This document shows positions 1-8,669 of a DNA stretch of 64,000 nucleotides, piece by piece. The notes beneath the pieces were generated by a model. It ran no database searches. It was not told where the DNA came from and was given only the letters and a program-made list of their open reading frames with translations. The translations under genes and the position numbers were made by a program. The DNA comes from JAJDOD01 sp039024895. GTDB taxonomy: Bacteria; Pseudomonadota; Alphaproteobacteria; Rhodobacterales; Rhodobacteraceae. The stretch covers positions 124,001 through 188,000 of the forward strand of contig JBCCPJ010000001.1 in NCBI GenBank assembly GCA_039024895.1, read 5' to 3'. Position 1 is the stretch's first letter, and the number at the start of each line of letters is the position of its first letter.

Positions 1-1
1 G

Positions 2-799
2 GAACTGCGTATTTCCGATCAAACACCGCATCGCGTTTCGGTGAGTTTCCGGCAGAGCATCGGGCGAAGCGAAATTCACCAATCGATTGTGCTTACCTCG
101 GCATCGCGTCGCATCGACTTTGTGACGCGCGTTGACTGGCATGAAACCCATACGCTCTTGAAAGTTGCCTTTCCGGTTCGCGTGCTTTCCCCGCGAGCTA
201 CATACGATATCCAATGGGGACAGATTGAGCGCCCGACACATCGGAATACCAGTTGGGACGCAGCGAAGTTTGAAGTGTGCGGTCACAAATGGGCAGACTT
301 GTCCGAAGGTGGCTACGGCGTCGCTCTGCTAAATGACTGCAAGTACGGCTACGACATCTGCGAAAACGTGATGCGTCTCTCGCTGATCAAATCCGCGACC
401 ATGCCCGATGTGGGTGCCGATCAGGGCGAACATGTCTTCACCTATTCGCTTTTACCGCATCAAGGCGCGGCGCTTCACCTCGTTCAACAGGAAGCTGCGT
501 CGCTGAACCATCCGGTTCGGATAACTGGCGGCGCGGAAATTGATCCCCCCATCCGGTGTGGAGCCGCGAACATAATTGCCGAGACACTCAAGCCAGCTGA
601 TTATGATGATGGTTTTGTGGTGCGGCTGTTCGAAAATCAGAGAATGACATCGCGGGTTTTTTGCGCTCTGCCCGATTGGGTCAGCCAAGTCAGCATCTGC
701 AATTTGATGGAAGACGTCGAACGCCCGCTCGCCATCATAGACGGCGGTGTCTGGCTAGAATTCGGGCCATTTGAGATCTTGACGCTTTTCTGCGCTTGA
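2..799 (+). CDS. Alpha-mannosidase (GH38), C-terminal part, cut by window edge
   Basis: The reading frame is open to the left edge with no stop, so the gene begins outside the window; the GTG at 41 is only an internal codon. What is visible (about 265 residues) resembles the beta-sandwich C-terminal region of family GH38 alpha-mannosidases: FPVRVLSP, YDIQWGQIERPTHRNTSWD, a WADLSEGGYGVALLND stretch and a YSLLPHQG motif. Members of this family hydrolyse terminal alpha-mannosyl residues. The catalytic N-terminal domain is not in the window, so activity cannot be judged. It converges with the kinase gene that ends at 813. Confidence 0.85.
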   Translation, partial: ELRISDQTPHRVSVSFRQSIGRSEIHQSIVLTSASRRIDFVTRVDWHETHTLLKVAFPVRVLSPRATYDIQWGQIERPTHRNTSWDAAKFEVCGHKWADLSEGGYGVALLNDCKYGYDICENVMRLSLIKSATMPDVGADQGEHVFTYSLLPHQGAALHLVQQEAASLNHPVRITGGAEIDPPIRCGAANIIAETLKPADYDDGFVVRLFENQRMTSRVFCALPDWVSQVSICNLMEDVERPLAIIDGGVWLEFGPFEILTLFCA

Positions 800-812
800 C
801 CTCCCTTTCGCT

Positions 813-2336
813 TCACCCTGTGAAAAGTAAGATTGAGCAGAACCCGATAATAAGACCGATCGCGATTTTAAGGGGCCGGTGCTTCACCGCGTTGCTGATA
901 TCAGGCGGCGCGGTCCCTTCTACCAGGTCATCCGTTGGATCACTCATGTGAAGATGACTGATCTTAGATCGCGCCCGACGTGACGTTGGCGGCAATTCAC
1001 CTATGCTGTTGATGCGCTCGCTTCGAATACGCTCTTGTTTCTCGTGGGCGCGGTCGATCCAGTTGGTTTCACTGACGCTGCGCTTATCGACGCCGTCTTG
1101 TGCCTCTAAGTCTTCAACCGGTCGGGTTTTCGCCTTGCTATTGAATGCGCTGATCCACTCGTCCGATGAAATCGCTGCGCTGCTATCTTCGGACAGAGGA
1201 TCGATACTTTCGCGATTGAATTCGTCGACCCATGCGGGCTTGGACACGCTTCGTGGTTCGACGACTTGCTTCGGTTCCTCAATAACTTCCGCTTCAGTCT
1301 TGCGAACTACGTCATTTGTTTCTTCAACGAGACGGGAAAGCGAGAGTTCAAGCTCAAGACTTAGATCATTTGAGGACAGCGCACTTTTAGCGCCCTTCTC
1401 GTCTTCTTGAATATCGGCCGCTTCTATCATGCGTTTCCACTTGGCGGCGGACTGCAACCGATCTTGGGGATGAATTTGCATAGCAAAGTCGATGGCTTCA
1501 AGGAAAGCATCGTCGTACCCTTTTATGCGACCTTTCAACGGCACGCACGGATCGGGGCGTTGGCCTGCCACTTCCAACACGCGTGTTTGGCTGTTGGCCG
1601 GCGGTTTGCCACTTAGGACATGATAGAAAGTGGCGCCCAACGCATATAGATCGCTGCACGGCGCTTGATCGCTGCCTGTAACGTAAAACTCCTGTGGCGA
1701 GTAACCGTCCTTAACGACAAGCAGCGAAGAAACCGCGCGGGTATGCCGAGTTGCGTCCGCCCGGGCGGCGCCAAAGTCGATAAGAACGGGTGTCCCGGTC
1801 TTTTCAATGATGATGTTGTCTGGCGAAATATCACGGTGCAGCAGCCCCGCCTCGTGCACCTTCTGTATTGCATCGAGCAGTTGCAGCAAAATGCCTTTCA
1901 CCCGTGCAGGCGACAAGAGCGACGCATGTTCTTCGAGGATGTCGAACAGATCGCGACCGTCTATGAGGTCAATCGCCATATACGCTGTTTCATTTTCTTC
2001 GAACGCGCGATGCACACCGACGATGTTGGGATGGCGCAATTTTGCGAGACTACGCGCCTCGCGCATAAACATATTTACAATTGATCGGAATGGCTTGGCG
2101 TGGTTTTTGTTGCGGGCAACAACGTTATTGTCCGTTCGAACGCAAAAGTCCTCGGGAAAGCACTCTTTGATGACGATCTCTCGGCCAAGGACATTGTCCT
2201 GCGCGCGATAAGTTATACCAAAGCCCCCGGCGCCCAACTGGCCGGTTATCGTAAACTGTTCGCCCGACAGCATGCTGCCGACCGGAAGCGCCTGTTCGGC
2301 CAGTGTAGCCTCATGTGCGATGGCTTCGTCCTTCAT
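813..2336 (-). CDS. Membrane-anchored serine/threonine protein kinase
   Basis: Hanks-type kinase of about 507 residues. Visible motifs, numbered from the GTG three codons upstream: glycine loop LGAGGFGITYRA (38-48), ATP lysine in IVIKE (60), helix-C glutamate in MREARSL (96), catalytic loop HRDISPDN (170-177), DFG (191-193) and a PQEFY segment in the activation loop, so the core looks active. The kinase domain ends near residue 310. An acidic, Ser/Glu-rich linker of about 180 residues follows, then one hydrophobic helix at the extreme C-terminus (IAIGLIIGFCSILLF), implying a tail anchor with a cytoplasmic kinase. No PASTA repeats or phosphatase neighbour is seen. I prefer the ATG at 2336 over the GTG at 2345. 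Substrate unknown. Confidence 0.88.
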   Translation of the reverse strand: MKDEAIAHEATLAEQALPVGSMLSGEQFTITGQLGAGGFGITYRAQDNVLGREIVIKECFPEDFCVRTDNNVVARNKNHAKPFRSIVNMFMREARSLAKLRHPNIVGVHRAFEENETAYMAIDLIDGRDLFDILEEHASLLSPARVKGILLQLLDAIQKVHEAGLLHRDISPDNIIIEKTGTPVLIDFGAARADATRHTRAVSSLLVVKDGYSPQEFYVTGSDQAPCSDLYALGATFYHVLSGKPPANSQTRVLEVAGQRPDPCVPLKGRIKGYDDAFLEAIDFAMQIHPQDRLQSAAKWKRMIEAADIQEDEKGAKSALSSNDLSLELELSLSRLVEETNDVVRKTEAEVIEEPKQVVEPRSVSKPAWVDEFNRESIDPLSEDSSAAISSDEWISAFNSKAKTRPVEDLEAQDGVDKRSVSETNWIDRAHEKQERIRSERINSIGELPPTSRRARSKISHLHMSDPTDDLVEGTAPPDISNAVKHRPLKIAIGLIIGFCSILLFTG

Positions 2337-2758
2337 CAGCACCACCGTTCAGCCCTTAACGACTTGTTCATTGTGCTTCGTTTTGCGCGAGATTGTGTTC
2401 GATTTGAGATGGATATGGGGCAAAGATGCGACTTGGACCCTGTCGTCCCCTTATTTGTATGGTTGAGGTGTCGTGAGCACAGATGCCATTTAGTTGAATT
2501 TTAGGCATTAACACAATTTTAAGTAGTTTAGATGGCGCGCCAGGCGCAGAGTCGGACCTTGATGCAGCCTGATCGCTGCGCCAAGATTTTTGGAAAGGGC
2601 TCACTCAGTCACCTCCGTTACATTTGTGCGTGCTTGCTTGGATAGCGAAACAGACGCCGCCGGGTAGTGCATTGAAATCTGAGTATGGCAGGCGACAAAT
2701 TCAGCGCGAAAACCATCTTGCCAAGGTCTGCCTTGCCCGATATCACCTGCATTCTCGC
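2337..2758. other. Intergenic region between kinase and tRNA-Arg
   Basis: About 420 bases with no convincing gene. The short reading frames here show no family resemblance and no good ribosome binding site. The stretch presumably holds the kinase promoter (minus strand) and the tRNA promoter (plus strand), but I see no clear consensus boxes. Confidence 0.5.
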
Positions 2759-2835
2759 GCGCTGGTAGCTCAGCTGGATAGAGTACTTGACTACGAATCA
2801 AGGGGTCGGGGGTTCGAATCCTCCCCAGCGCGCCA
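2759..2835 (+). tRNA. tRNA-Arg (anticodon ACG)
   Basis: The cloverleaf can be folded by eye. The acceptor stem GCGCTGG pairs with CCAGCGC (2825-2831), followed by discriminator G and an encoded CCA (2833-2835). The D-arm has TAGCTCAGCTGGATAGAG. The anticodon loop CTACGAA sits between TTGA and TCAA, giving ACG. The T-arm is GGGGG-TTCGAAT-CCTCC. This is the inosine-modified CGN-reading arginine tRNA. IS debris begins about 150 bp downstream. Confidence 0.96.
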
Positions 2836-2983
2836 TGAAATCAATGGCTTAGATTGAAATTCAGCATACGCCGCCCAATGCAATAGCTCGTGGGGGACAC
2901 AGCTTGGGTAATCGGGCTGGACTGATGGATGGGTCGGGTTCTCGATAGAATTGCGGCAGTTGCTGCAATCTGAGTAGAATGAA

Positions 2984-3118
2984 ATGGACTACTTTGCTGG
3001 CTTGGACGTGTCGCTGCGATCTGTGGCCGTCTGCGTGATTGATGGAAATGGCGAAACGATCTTGGAACGCAGTGTTGCGTGCGCGATTTATCACATTGCC
3101 GACTGTCTTTTTAGCTAG
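2984..3118 (+). pseudogene. IS110-family transposase, N-terminal remnant
   Basis: Translation from the ATG at 2984 gives 44 residues starting MDYFAGLDVSLRSVAVCV and continuing IDGNGETILERSVAC, the RuvC-like N-terminus typical of IS110-family DEDD transposases, with the first acidic residue in GLDVS. A TAG ends it at 3116-3118, and no further IS110 sequence is recognisable downstream, so about 85-90% of the gene is missing. It is too short to be functional and marks an old insertion beside tRNA-Arg. Confidence 0.8.
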
Positions 3119-3137
3119 CTTGCAGATGATATTCGGA

Positions 3138-3464
3138 TCATCTTGATGCCAACCACTGCCCGGCAGGCGATTGCAAAGCAATCTCCCGAGAGGGGCGTCG
3201 AAGCCAGTCCTGCATTGCTTCAGCAGCGAACTCAGGCCCGTTGTCTGATCGGATATACTCTGGGGAACCCTGGCTCAGCAGCAGCGGATAAAGCGCTTCG
3301 AGGACATCGTCAGCGCCCATTTTTGTGCGGACCGCAACAGCCAAGACTTGCCGCGCGAACGCGTCGAGAACCGCGAGCATCTTGTGGCTCCGACCATTGC
3401 TGAGCTTGTCACGCACGAAGTCGCTCGCCATTATCCTCGGATCGTTGGCGGATGATTGGCGCAT
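3138..3464 (-). pseudogene. IS3-family OrfB (DDE integrase) internal fragment
   Basis: The frame carries the middle of an IS3-type OrfB integrase core: SDFVRDKLSNGR (first catalytic Asp), VLDAFARQ, and YIRSDNGPEFAAEAMQDWLRR (second Asp). The C-terminal part with the third catalytic acid is replaced by unrelated sequence, and the N-terminal part of OrfB is missing, so the protein cannot be an active transposase. It runs directly into the orfA remnant upstream, showing an internal deletion. Confidence 0.82.
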
Positions 3465-3666
3465 CGTTCTCTTTCTCCAAGCTCTTCATCTCCGGCAACT
3501 GCGACAGGACCATCCCGCCAATCCGTTTCCGCCAGTTGTAATAGGGCGCATCGCTGATCGCGATGCTGCGGCACGCGGACGCCACATCATCGCCCAAAGC
3601 CAGTTTCAGCTCAATCTCACGCAGAAGCTTCAAGATGTCTTCCGCTCAATGTCGTTTCCTCGCCAT
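3409..3666 (-). pseudogene. IS3-family OrfA remnant with in-frame TGA
   Basis: From the ATG at 3666 the frame reads MARKRH, then TGA (3648-3646), then AEDILKLLREIELKLALGDDVASACRSIAISDAPYYNWRKR in the same frame: the helix-turn-helix protein that pairs with IS3 OrfB, broken by one stop at codon 7. After LEKEN, where a leucine zipper should follow, the sequence jumps into orfB material, so a deletion removed the end of orfA and the start of orfB. A plausible IS left end lies just upstream (about 3668-3710 on the minus strand). Confidence 0.8.
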
Positions 3667-3952
3667 GTACAATCCCCTCAACCCACTCGTTCAACGGCCC
3701 AGTTCTAAGGGCGAAGGACAGGGCGACTTTTTTGCGTAGTCGAGCTTCTCAGTATGCTGAAAAATCAACGATCTACTTCTGGGAAGACGCCGGATCAGTG
3801 TTCCTTCTCCTTGGCAACTAAAAACCTTTCCACTTCATTAAAACGGTGTCCACGTAACCGGTGGGACCCCAGACCAACATGAGACCTAGATGTGGACAGG
3901 GCTGAATTCTAATAACGTTTCCCAAGCCCGTGCGTGTATGACGTCTGGTCGG

Positions 3953-5422
3953 CTACCCAGCAGATTGCTGCGGCTGGATGGAACGGATTGCTGGATAAGA
4001 AGCTTGAAAGTTCTTATGCGCCTCGTCGAAGAGGGCGATCTTTCCCGCAATAGGCTCGATTTCAACTGAGGTTTCTGCCGCGCGGATCACTGTTTCCGGC
4101 TCTAAGCCTGTGGCAGCGATCATCCCAAGACGGGCGGCACCAAGTGCTGCTCCGAACTCGCCGGCTTTTGGTTTGTGCAACGGGACGCCGAATAGGGTCG
4201 CAATCGCCTTCAGCCAGTAATCCGATGCACTCCCTCCGCCAATGGCGATGAGTTTTTCGAACTTGGTATCTGTGGCCTTCAGCGCATCAAAGCTATCGCG
4301 GAGGGCAAAGGCTACGCCTTCAAGAACAGCGCGTGTCAGATCCTCGCGTGATGTGCTCGCGGAAAGCCCCGTGAAACTCCCCCGGATTTCGGCATCATTA
4401 TAAGGAGTGCGTTCGCCAGAAAGGTACGGCAGAAAGCGCACCTTGCCCGGCGCTTGGATGCTCTCACCAAGGGCGGATGTTAACTCGGCAGCGGATTGAC
4501 CCGTAATACGGGAGAGCCAATTCAAGCTGTCGGTGGCTGATAGCATGACGCCCATCTGATACCAACGATCAGGGACCGCGTGACAGAAGGTGTGGACCGC
4601 TGTTGCAGGCGCCGGTTTGTAGCCGTTACGCGCCGTGAGCAAGACGCCTGAGGTTCCGAGCGATACAAACCCTTCGCCTTCATTCAAAGCACCGATACCG
4701 CAAGCTGCGGCCGCATTATCGCCTGCGCCGCCTGCTACGGTCACCGACCCGGTAACGCCCCAAGATCGCGCGAGTTCCGCACGCAGCGTGCCAGCCGCCT
4801 CACAGCCCTCAACCAATCTCGGCATTCGCTCGGCAGACATGTGCCCCGCGTCCAACAGCGTATCAGACCAATTTCGTGTGCCAACATCTAACCAAGATGT
4901 TCCTGCGCTGTCGGATCGATCGGCCACGTAGTCCCCGGTCAGATAGTAGTTGAGATAGGCGGCTGGCAGCAGAACCTTGGCCGTTCTGGCATGGATATCC
5001 GGCTCGTGTGTTCGCACCCATTCCAATTTGGGCGCGGTAAATCCAGGAAAGACAATGTTGCCGGACAGCGCGCGGACGTTGTCCGTCGCGTCGAGGGCGG
5101 CGGCTTCTATATGTGCTCTTGTGTCATTCCAGAGAATGCACGGCCGCAACACCCGACCGTCTTTGTCCAAAAGCGTCGCGCCGTGCATTTGCCCCGCCAC
5201 GCCAATCCCACGGAGACGGGCAAATTCAGGATGTCGCTCGTGCATTTCCACGACGGCTTCTTCCAATGCCGTGATCCAGTCCGCGGGGTCCTGTTCAGAC
5301 CAACCGGCATGGGGATGGGAAACTTCATAACATCGCTCTGTCGAACCGATGGGTTGGCCCTCTTCTCCGACAAGAAGAAGGCGCAAGCCAGAGGTTCCAA
5401 GATCAATTCCGAGATACGCCAT
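3953..5422 (-). CDS. xylB: Xylulokinase
   Basis: FGGY-family sugar kinase, 489 residues, the normal length. The N-terminal ATPase fold starts YLGIDLGTSGLR; the substrate loop GQMHGATLLD and the catalytic-aspartate region GGAGDNAAAACG are present; the C-terminal domain has LPYLSGERTPYNDAEIRG and IAIGGGSASDYW. It phosphorylates D-xylulose to xylulose 5-phosphate for the pentose phosphate pathway. It is the last gene of the nine-gene polyol operon and follows the mannitol/arabinitol dehydrogenase with no gap (5423/5422), so D-xylulose made from arabinitol or xylitol is its likely substrate. A paralogue lies at 61453-62913. Confidence 0.95.
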   Translation of the reverse strand: MAYLGIDLGTSGLRLLLVGEEGQPIGSTERCYEVSHPHAGWSEQDPADWITALEEAVVEMHERHPEFARLRGIGVAGQMHGATLLDKDGRVLRPCILWNDTRAHIEAAALDATDNVRALSGNIVFPGFTAPKLEWVRTHEPDIHARTAKVLLPAAYLNYYLTGDYVADRSDSAGTSWLDVGTRNWSDTLLDAGHMSAERMPRLVEGCEAAGTLRAELARSWGVTGSVTVAGGAGDNAAAACGIGALNEGEGFVSLGTSGVLLTARNGYKPAPATAVHTFCHAVPDRWYQMGVMLSATDSLNWLSRITGQSAAELTSALGESIQAPGKVRFLPYLSGERTPYNDAEIRGSFTGLSASTSREDLTRAVLEGVAFALRDSFDALKATDTKFEKLIAIGGGSASDYWLKAIATLFGVPLHKPKAGEFGAALGAARLGMIAATGLEPETVIRAAETSVEIEPIAGKIALFDEAHKNFQASYPAIRSIQPQQSAG

Positions 5423-6895
5423 TCAAGAACCTTCCAAGTACGCGTTCAATGCGGCAACGATGCCGTTGTTGCGAATTGTGTGATGCGCTTCTTCAAACGC
5501 TGCGGTAAACTTCCGCCATTCGACAAGATCGCCATAGATATCGCTCATCTCCAGCCAGACGCGGGGCGTTTTTTCGGCGGTTCGCGCAGTTGCGCGCAAT
5601 CGTTCCCAGATCGGATCGTTCGGGGCGATAACGCTGCCGTCTTCGCGATGGCCCAAACACATCCTTGACCACGCTGCTTCTGCCAAGGCGAGCCCGTCAA
5701 TCTGCGTACCAATCGCGCGAGCCTCCTTTATGGTTGGCAAGATAAACCCGGGATGACGCGCGCTACCATCGAAAGCGATCCGGCGGATCGTGTCCTTTAC
5801 CGAGGGGTTGGAAAACCTACCCTCTATCAAGTCGATATAGGTGCTAGGCGTCATCCCGGGCACAGGTTTTACAAAAGGGGCGATTTCTGTCTGCGCGACG
5901 CGGCGAAAGAAGGATCTGAGTGTGTCATGTGACATTGCCTCCGCCACAGTTTCGAGACCAAGCAACTCTGCTGCATTAGCCACCAACTGATGGCCTGCGT
6001 TCAGAAGGCGAATCTTCTGCGTCTCATACACTCGCACGTCTTCTGAGAAGGTGGCCCCCACACGGTCCCAATCAGGGCGACCACGGCAAAACTTGTCTTC
6101 GATCACCCATTGGCGGAAGTTCTCATGTGTAACGGGGGCGGTATCTGCAATCCCAAATGTGCGCACAAGGTCGCGTTCGGCGTCGCCTGTCGCGGGGACA
6201 ATGCAATCCACCATCGAGTTGGGAAAACTGCAGGTCTCATCGATCCAGTCTGCCAACTCAGGGTCAGTTAGCTGTGCAAGCGAGATGATAGTTTGGCGCA
6301 AGACGGTGCCATTGCCCTGCAGATTATCGCAACTGAGAACGCTAAGGGGGCCAGTGCCCGTGTTGCAGCGGCGTTTTAGCGCGGCGATGATGGCCCCAAA
6401 GGCTGTGCGCGGTTGTTCGGGAAACTGGATATCATGGGCAATATCTGGGTGCGTGGTATCAAATGCACCAGTTGCTGGATCAATATAGTACCCGCCTTCG
6501 GTAACTGTCAGTGATACAATTCGAATGTCTGGCATCGCGATCTGCGCGATCAGTGCGCCATTACCAACTTTGACCGGGACATAGTCAATAATCGATCCAA
6601 CGACTTCCGCCGTTGTATCCTCTGGCCCTAGCTCAATCAAAGTGGTGAGGTAATCTTGTCCCGACAGGCGCTGGCGCATGTCATCATCATAGGCACGGAC
6701 CCCCGCACCAACGATCGCCCATTCCTGTGCTTGTCCCATCTGCATCAAGCGATGAAGGTACCACGCTTGGTGCGCCCTGTGAAAATTGCCGACCCCGATA
6801 TGGACGATGCCAGGTCTTAACGTGGCGCGATCATAGTCAGGACGTTCGATACCAGCGGGCAGCTCCTCCAAGGTTTGGTTGGAAAGTCGGATCAT
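5423..6895 (-). CDS. mtlK: Mannitol 2-dehydrogenase / D-arabinitol 4-dehydrogenase
   Basis: Polyol-specific long-chain dehydrogenase, 490 residues. The Rossmann nucleotide site IVHIGVGNFHRAHQ lies near residue 30, and the catalytic Lys-x4-Asn-x2-His signature of the family is present as KIRLLNAGH in the C-terminal half. Family members oxidise D-mannitol to D-fructose and D-arabinitol to D-xylulose with NAD. The xylB gene immediately downstream favours arabinitol as at least one substrate. Its start overlaps the HAD gene end by 4 bp (ATGA). This gene order resembles the Rhodobacter sphaeroides smo-mtlK locus. Exact specificity cannot be read from sequence. Confidence 0.92.
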   Translation of the reverse strand: MIRLSNQTLEELPAGIERPDYDRATLRPGIVHIGVGNFHRAHQAWYLHRLMQMGQAQEWAIVGAGVRAYDDDMRQRLSGQDYLTTLIELGPEDTTAEVVGSIIDYVPVKVGNGALIAQIAMPDIRIVSLTVTEGGYYIDPATGAFDTTHPDIAHDIQFPEQPRTAFGAIIAALKRRCNTGTGPLSVLSCDNLQGNGTVLRQTIISLAQLTDPELADWIDETCSFPNSMVDCIVPATGDAERDLVRTFGIADTAPVTHENFRQWVIEDKFCRGRPDWDRVGATFSEDVRVYETQKIRLLNAGHQLVANAAELLGLETVAEAMSHDTLRSFFRRVAQTEIAPFVKPVPGMTPSTYIDLIEGRFSNPSVKDTIRRIAFDGSARHPGFILPTIKEARAIGTQIDGLALAEAAWSRMCLGHREDGSVIAPNDPIWERLRATARTAEKTPRVWLEMSDIYGDLVEWRKFTAAFEEAHHTIRNNGIVAALNAYLEGS

Positions 6896-7602
6896 CGCAG
6901 TGCCTCAGGCCCTTGCAGCACGAAATCACACAAGGCGCCAAGGTCCCAGAAGACTTGAATGGCACCCGCGCCCATCAGGGTTTGCACATGCTCACGTTCG
7001 CGCCCTTTCAAATGGCTGCCCCCAACAAACCCGACAGGCAACATCCCTGCCCGCGCCGCACCAGCCACACCGTGAGGTGAATCCTCTACAACAAGACAGA
7101 CGGACGGCTCCCGATCCATCCGCTTTGCGGTTTCCAGAAAAATGTCGGGTGCTGGCTTTCCGGCATGAACGTAATCCACACTAACCGCCCGCGGACCAAA
7201 ATGGTCGGCTAATCGGGATATCTCCAAGGTGGCGCACATGCGCCGAACCGACGCCCCCGTCGCCAAGCCAAGCGCGAGGTCTTCCAACATCAAGCGACGC
7301 AGCATGGCATCTGCGCCTTTGATCCTTGAAAGCTCGCTCTGATACCGCTGTATCAATTTGTCTTCTATGCGGGCAGCAAAGCCCGGCGGCACCGCATGCC
7401 CAAGAAGGTCAGCTGCAAAACGCTCAATCTTTGTGATAGACACACCAAGGAAACGCTCGCCAATGTCTTTGGCCGTAATTTCGCGCAAACCCAATTCGTG
7501 CATCTCATCGGCAATTGTACTCAGGCACAGCGGCTCGCTGTCGACAAGGCACCCGTCCATGTCGAAGATAACGCCTCCAAATGGTGTAACGGATCGTACC
7601 AT
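6892..7602 (-). CDS. HAD-superfamily sugar-phosphatase-like hydrolase
   Basis: 236 residues with the HAD motif I VIFDMDGCLVDSE near residue 12 (nucleophile and acid/base Asp), motif II LGLATGAS, and the late motifs KPAPDIFLETAKRM and VVEDSPHGVAGAARAGM. The cap-domain layout is that of beta-phosphoglucomutase/phosphatase-type HADs. It is translationally coupled to mtlK (4-bp overlap) and sits 6 bp after the ABC ATPase gene. A role in removing dead-end sugar or polyol phosphates is plausible in this operon but is inference; the substrate is unknown. Confidence 0.85.
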   Translation of the reverse strand: MVRSVTPFGGVIFDMDGCLVDSEPLCLSTIADEMHELGLREITAKDIGERFLGVSITKIERFAADLLGHAVPPGFAARIEDKLIQRYQSELSRIKGADAMLRRLMLEDLALGLATGASVRRMCATLEISRLADHFGPRAVSVDYVHAGKPAPDIFLETAKRMDREPSVCLVVEDSPHGVAGAARAGMLPVGFVGGSHLKGREREHVQTLMGAGAIQVFWDLGALCDFVLQGPEALR

Positions 7603-7608
7603 ACGTGG

Positions 7609-8658
7609 TCAGAGACGCTGCTCTGACGCGCGATCAAACAGATGCGCTTTGGCCGGATCGAAGACAAAGCCAAGTTCTGATGTTGGTCGAGCGCTGATCC
7701 GCTCTTTGACCAGTGCGTCAATCTTGGCCGCGCCGTGCTTGGCGAAGACCTGCGTTTCAGACCCGGTTGGCTCGACCACGATCACCTCTAGGGGAACCCC
7801 CGCATCACCGATGGTTATGTCCTCGGGGCGGATCCCATAGATTACCTCTTGGCCCTCACGCACCCCAATGTCGGGCAGGTCGAGATTCAACCCTGTATCT
7901 GAATGAAACTTGCCGCCGCTAACTTTACCGGGAATGAAATTCATAGAGGGCGAACCGATGAAGCCAGCAACAAACACGTTGTCGGGACGGTCATAAAGAT
8001 CAAGCGGGCTGCCGACTTGCTCTACCCGTCCATCGCGCATGACGACAATCTTGTCGGCCATTGTCATCGCCTCGATCTGGTCATGAGTTACATAGACAAT
8101 CGTTGTCCCAAGCCGCTGATGCAGTTCCTTGATTTCGACCCGCATCGTGACGCGTAGCTTGGCGTCGAGGTTCGAAAGGGGTTCGTCAAACAGAAAGACC
8201 TGCGGGTCCCGAACAATGGCACGTCCCATGGCAACGCGTTGACGCTGACCGCCGGAAAGCTCTTTAGGGTACCGCTTGAGGTACTTCGAAAGATCAAGGA
8301 TATCAGCCGCTTGCGACACCTTTTCAGCAATTTCTTGCTTTGAGCGCTTGGCCATCTTTAACGGAAAGCCAATGTTGTCAAAAACGGTCTTATGCGGATA
8401 GAGCGCGTAGCTTTGGAACACCATCGCGATGTCCCGTTCTTTTGGCAGGACGTCATTAACCACCTTGTCACCGATGGAAATCTTGCCTTCGCTGACCTCT
8501 TCCAACCCTGCCAGCATCCGCAGCAAGGTGGACTTTCCACAGCCCGACGGACCGACGAGTACGACAAATTCGCCGTCTTCGATATCGACGCTGACCCCAT
8601 GCATCACCTGTGTAGTGCCGTAGCGTTTGATGACATTGTCGATTGTTACATTAGCCAA
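7609..8658 (-). CDS. Polyol ABC importer, ATP-binding subunit (SmoK/UgpC type)
   Basis: 349-residue CUT1-type ATPase: Walker A GPSGCGKST near residue 37, Q-loop VFQSYALYPH, signature LSGGQRQRVAMGRA, Walker B VFLFDEPLSNLDA, H-loop TIVYVTHDQ, and a C-terminal regulatory TOBE region (IYGIRPEDI). It powers uptake by the two permeases and binding protein encoded upstream in the same operon. One dimer is expected to serve the SmoF/SmoG-like pair. It starts 11 bp after the dehydrogenase gene. Confidence 0.93.
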   Translation of the reverse strand: MANVTIDNVIKRYGTTQVMHGVSVDIEDGEFVVLVGPSGCGKSTLLRMLAGLEEVSEGKISIGDKVVNDVLPKERDIAMVFQSYALYPHKTVFDNIGFPLKMAKRSKQEIAEKVSQAADILDLSKYLKRYPKELSGGQRQRVAMGRAIVRDPQVFLFDEPLSNLDAKLRVTMRVEIKELHQRLGTTIVYVTHDQIEAMTMADKIVVMRDGRVEQVGSPLDLYDRPDNVFVAGFIGSPSMNFIPGKVSGGKFHSDTGLNLDLPDIGVREGQEVIYGIRPEDITIGDAGVPLEVIVVEPTGSETQVFAKHGAAKIDALVKERISARPTSELGFVFDPAKAHLFDRASEQRL

Positions 8659-8669
8659 TGGTCTTGTCC

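Larger units (their letters stand above)
3138..3710 (-). mobile_element. Decayed IS3-family insertion sequence
   Basis: Combined footprint of the orfA and orfB remnants plus the upstream segment (minus strand, ACTGGGCCGTTGAACG around 3690-3706) that looks like an IS3 end. The element has an internal deletion, a nonsense codon and no recognisable right end. Together with the IS110 fragment at 2984 it forms insertion-sequence debris next to tRNA-Arg and upstream of the polyol island. Confidence 0.7.

Noticed and set aside
2861..3181. 106-codon minus-strand frame over the IS110 remnant
   Set aside because: Antisense to the recognisable IS110 N-terminus and without similarity to anything; not a gene.
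3847..3898. Inverted repeat TGTCCAC / GTGGACA between the IS3 debris and xylB
   Set aside because: Only 7 bp with a 38-base spacer; could be an IS end or chance, and no target-site duplication is visible.
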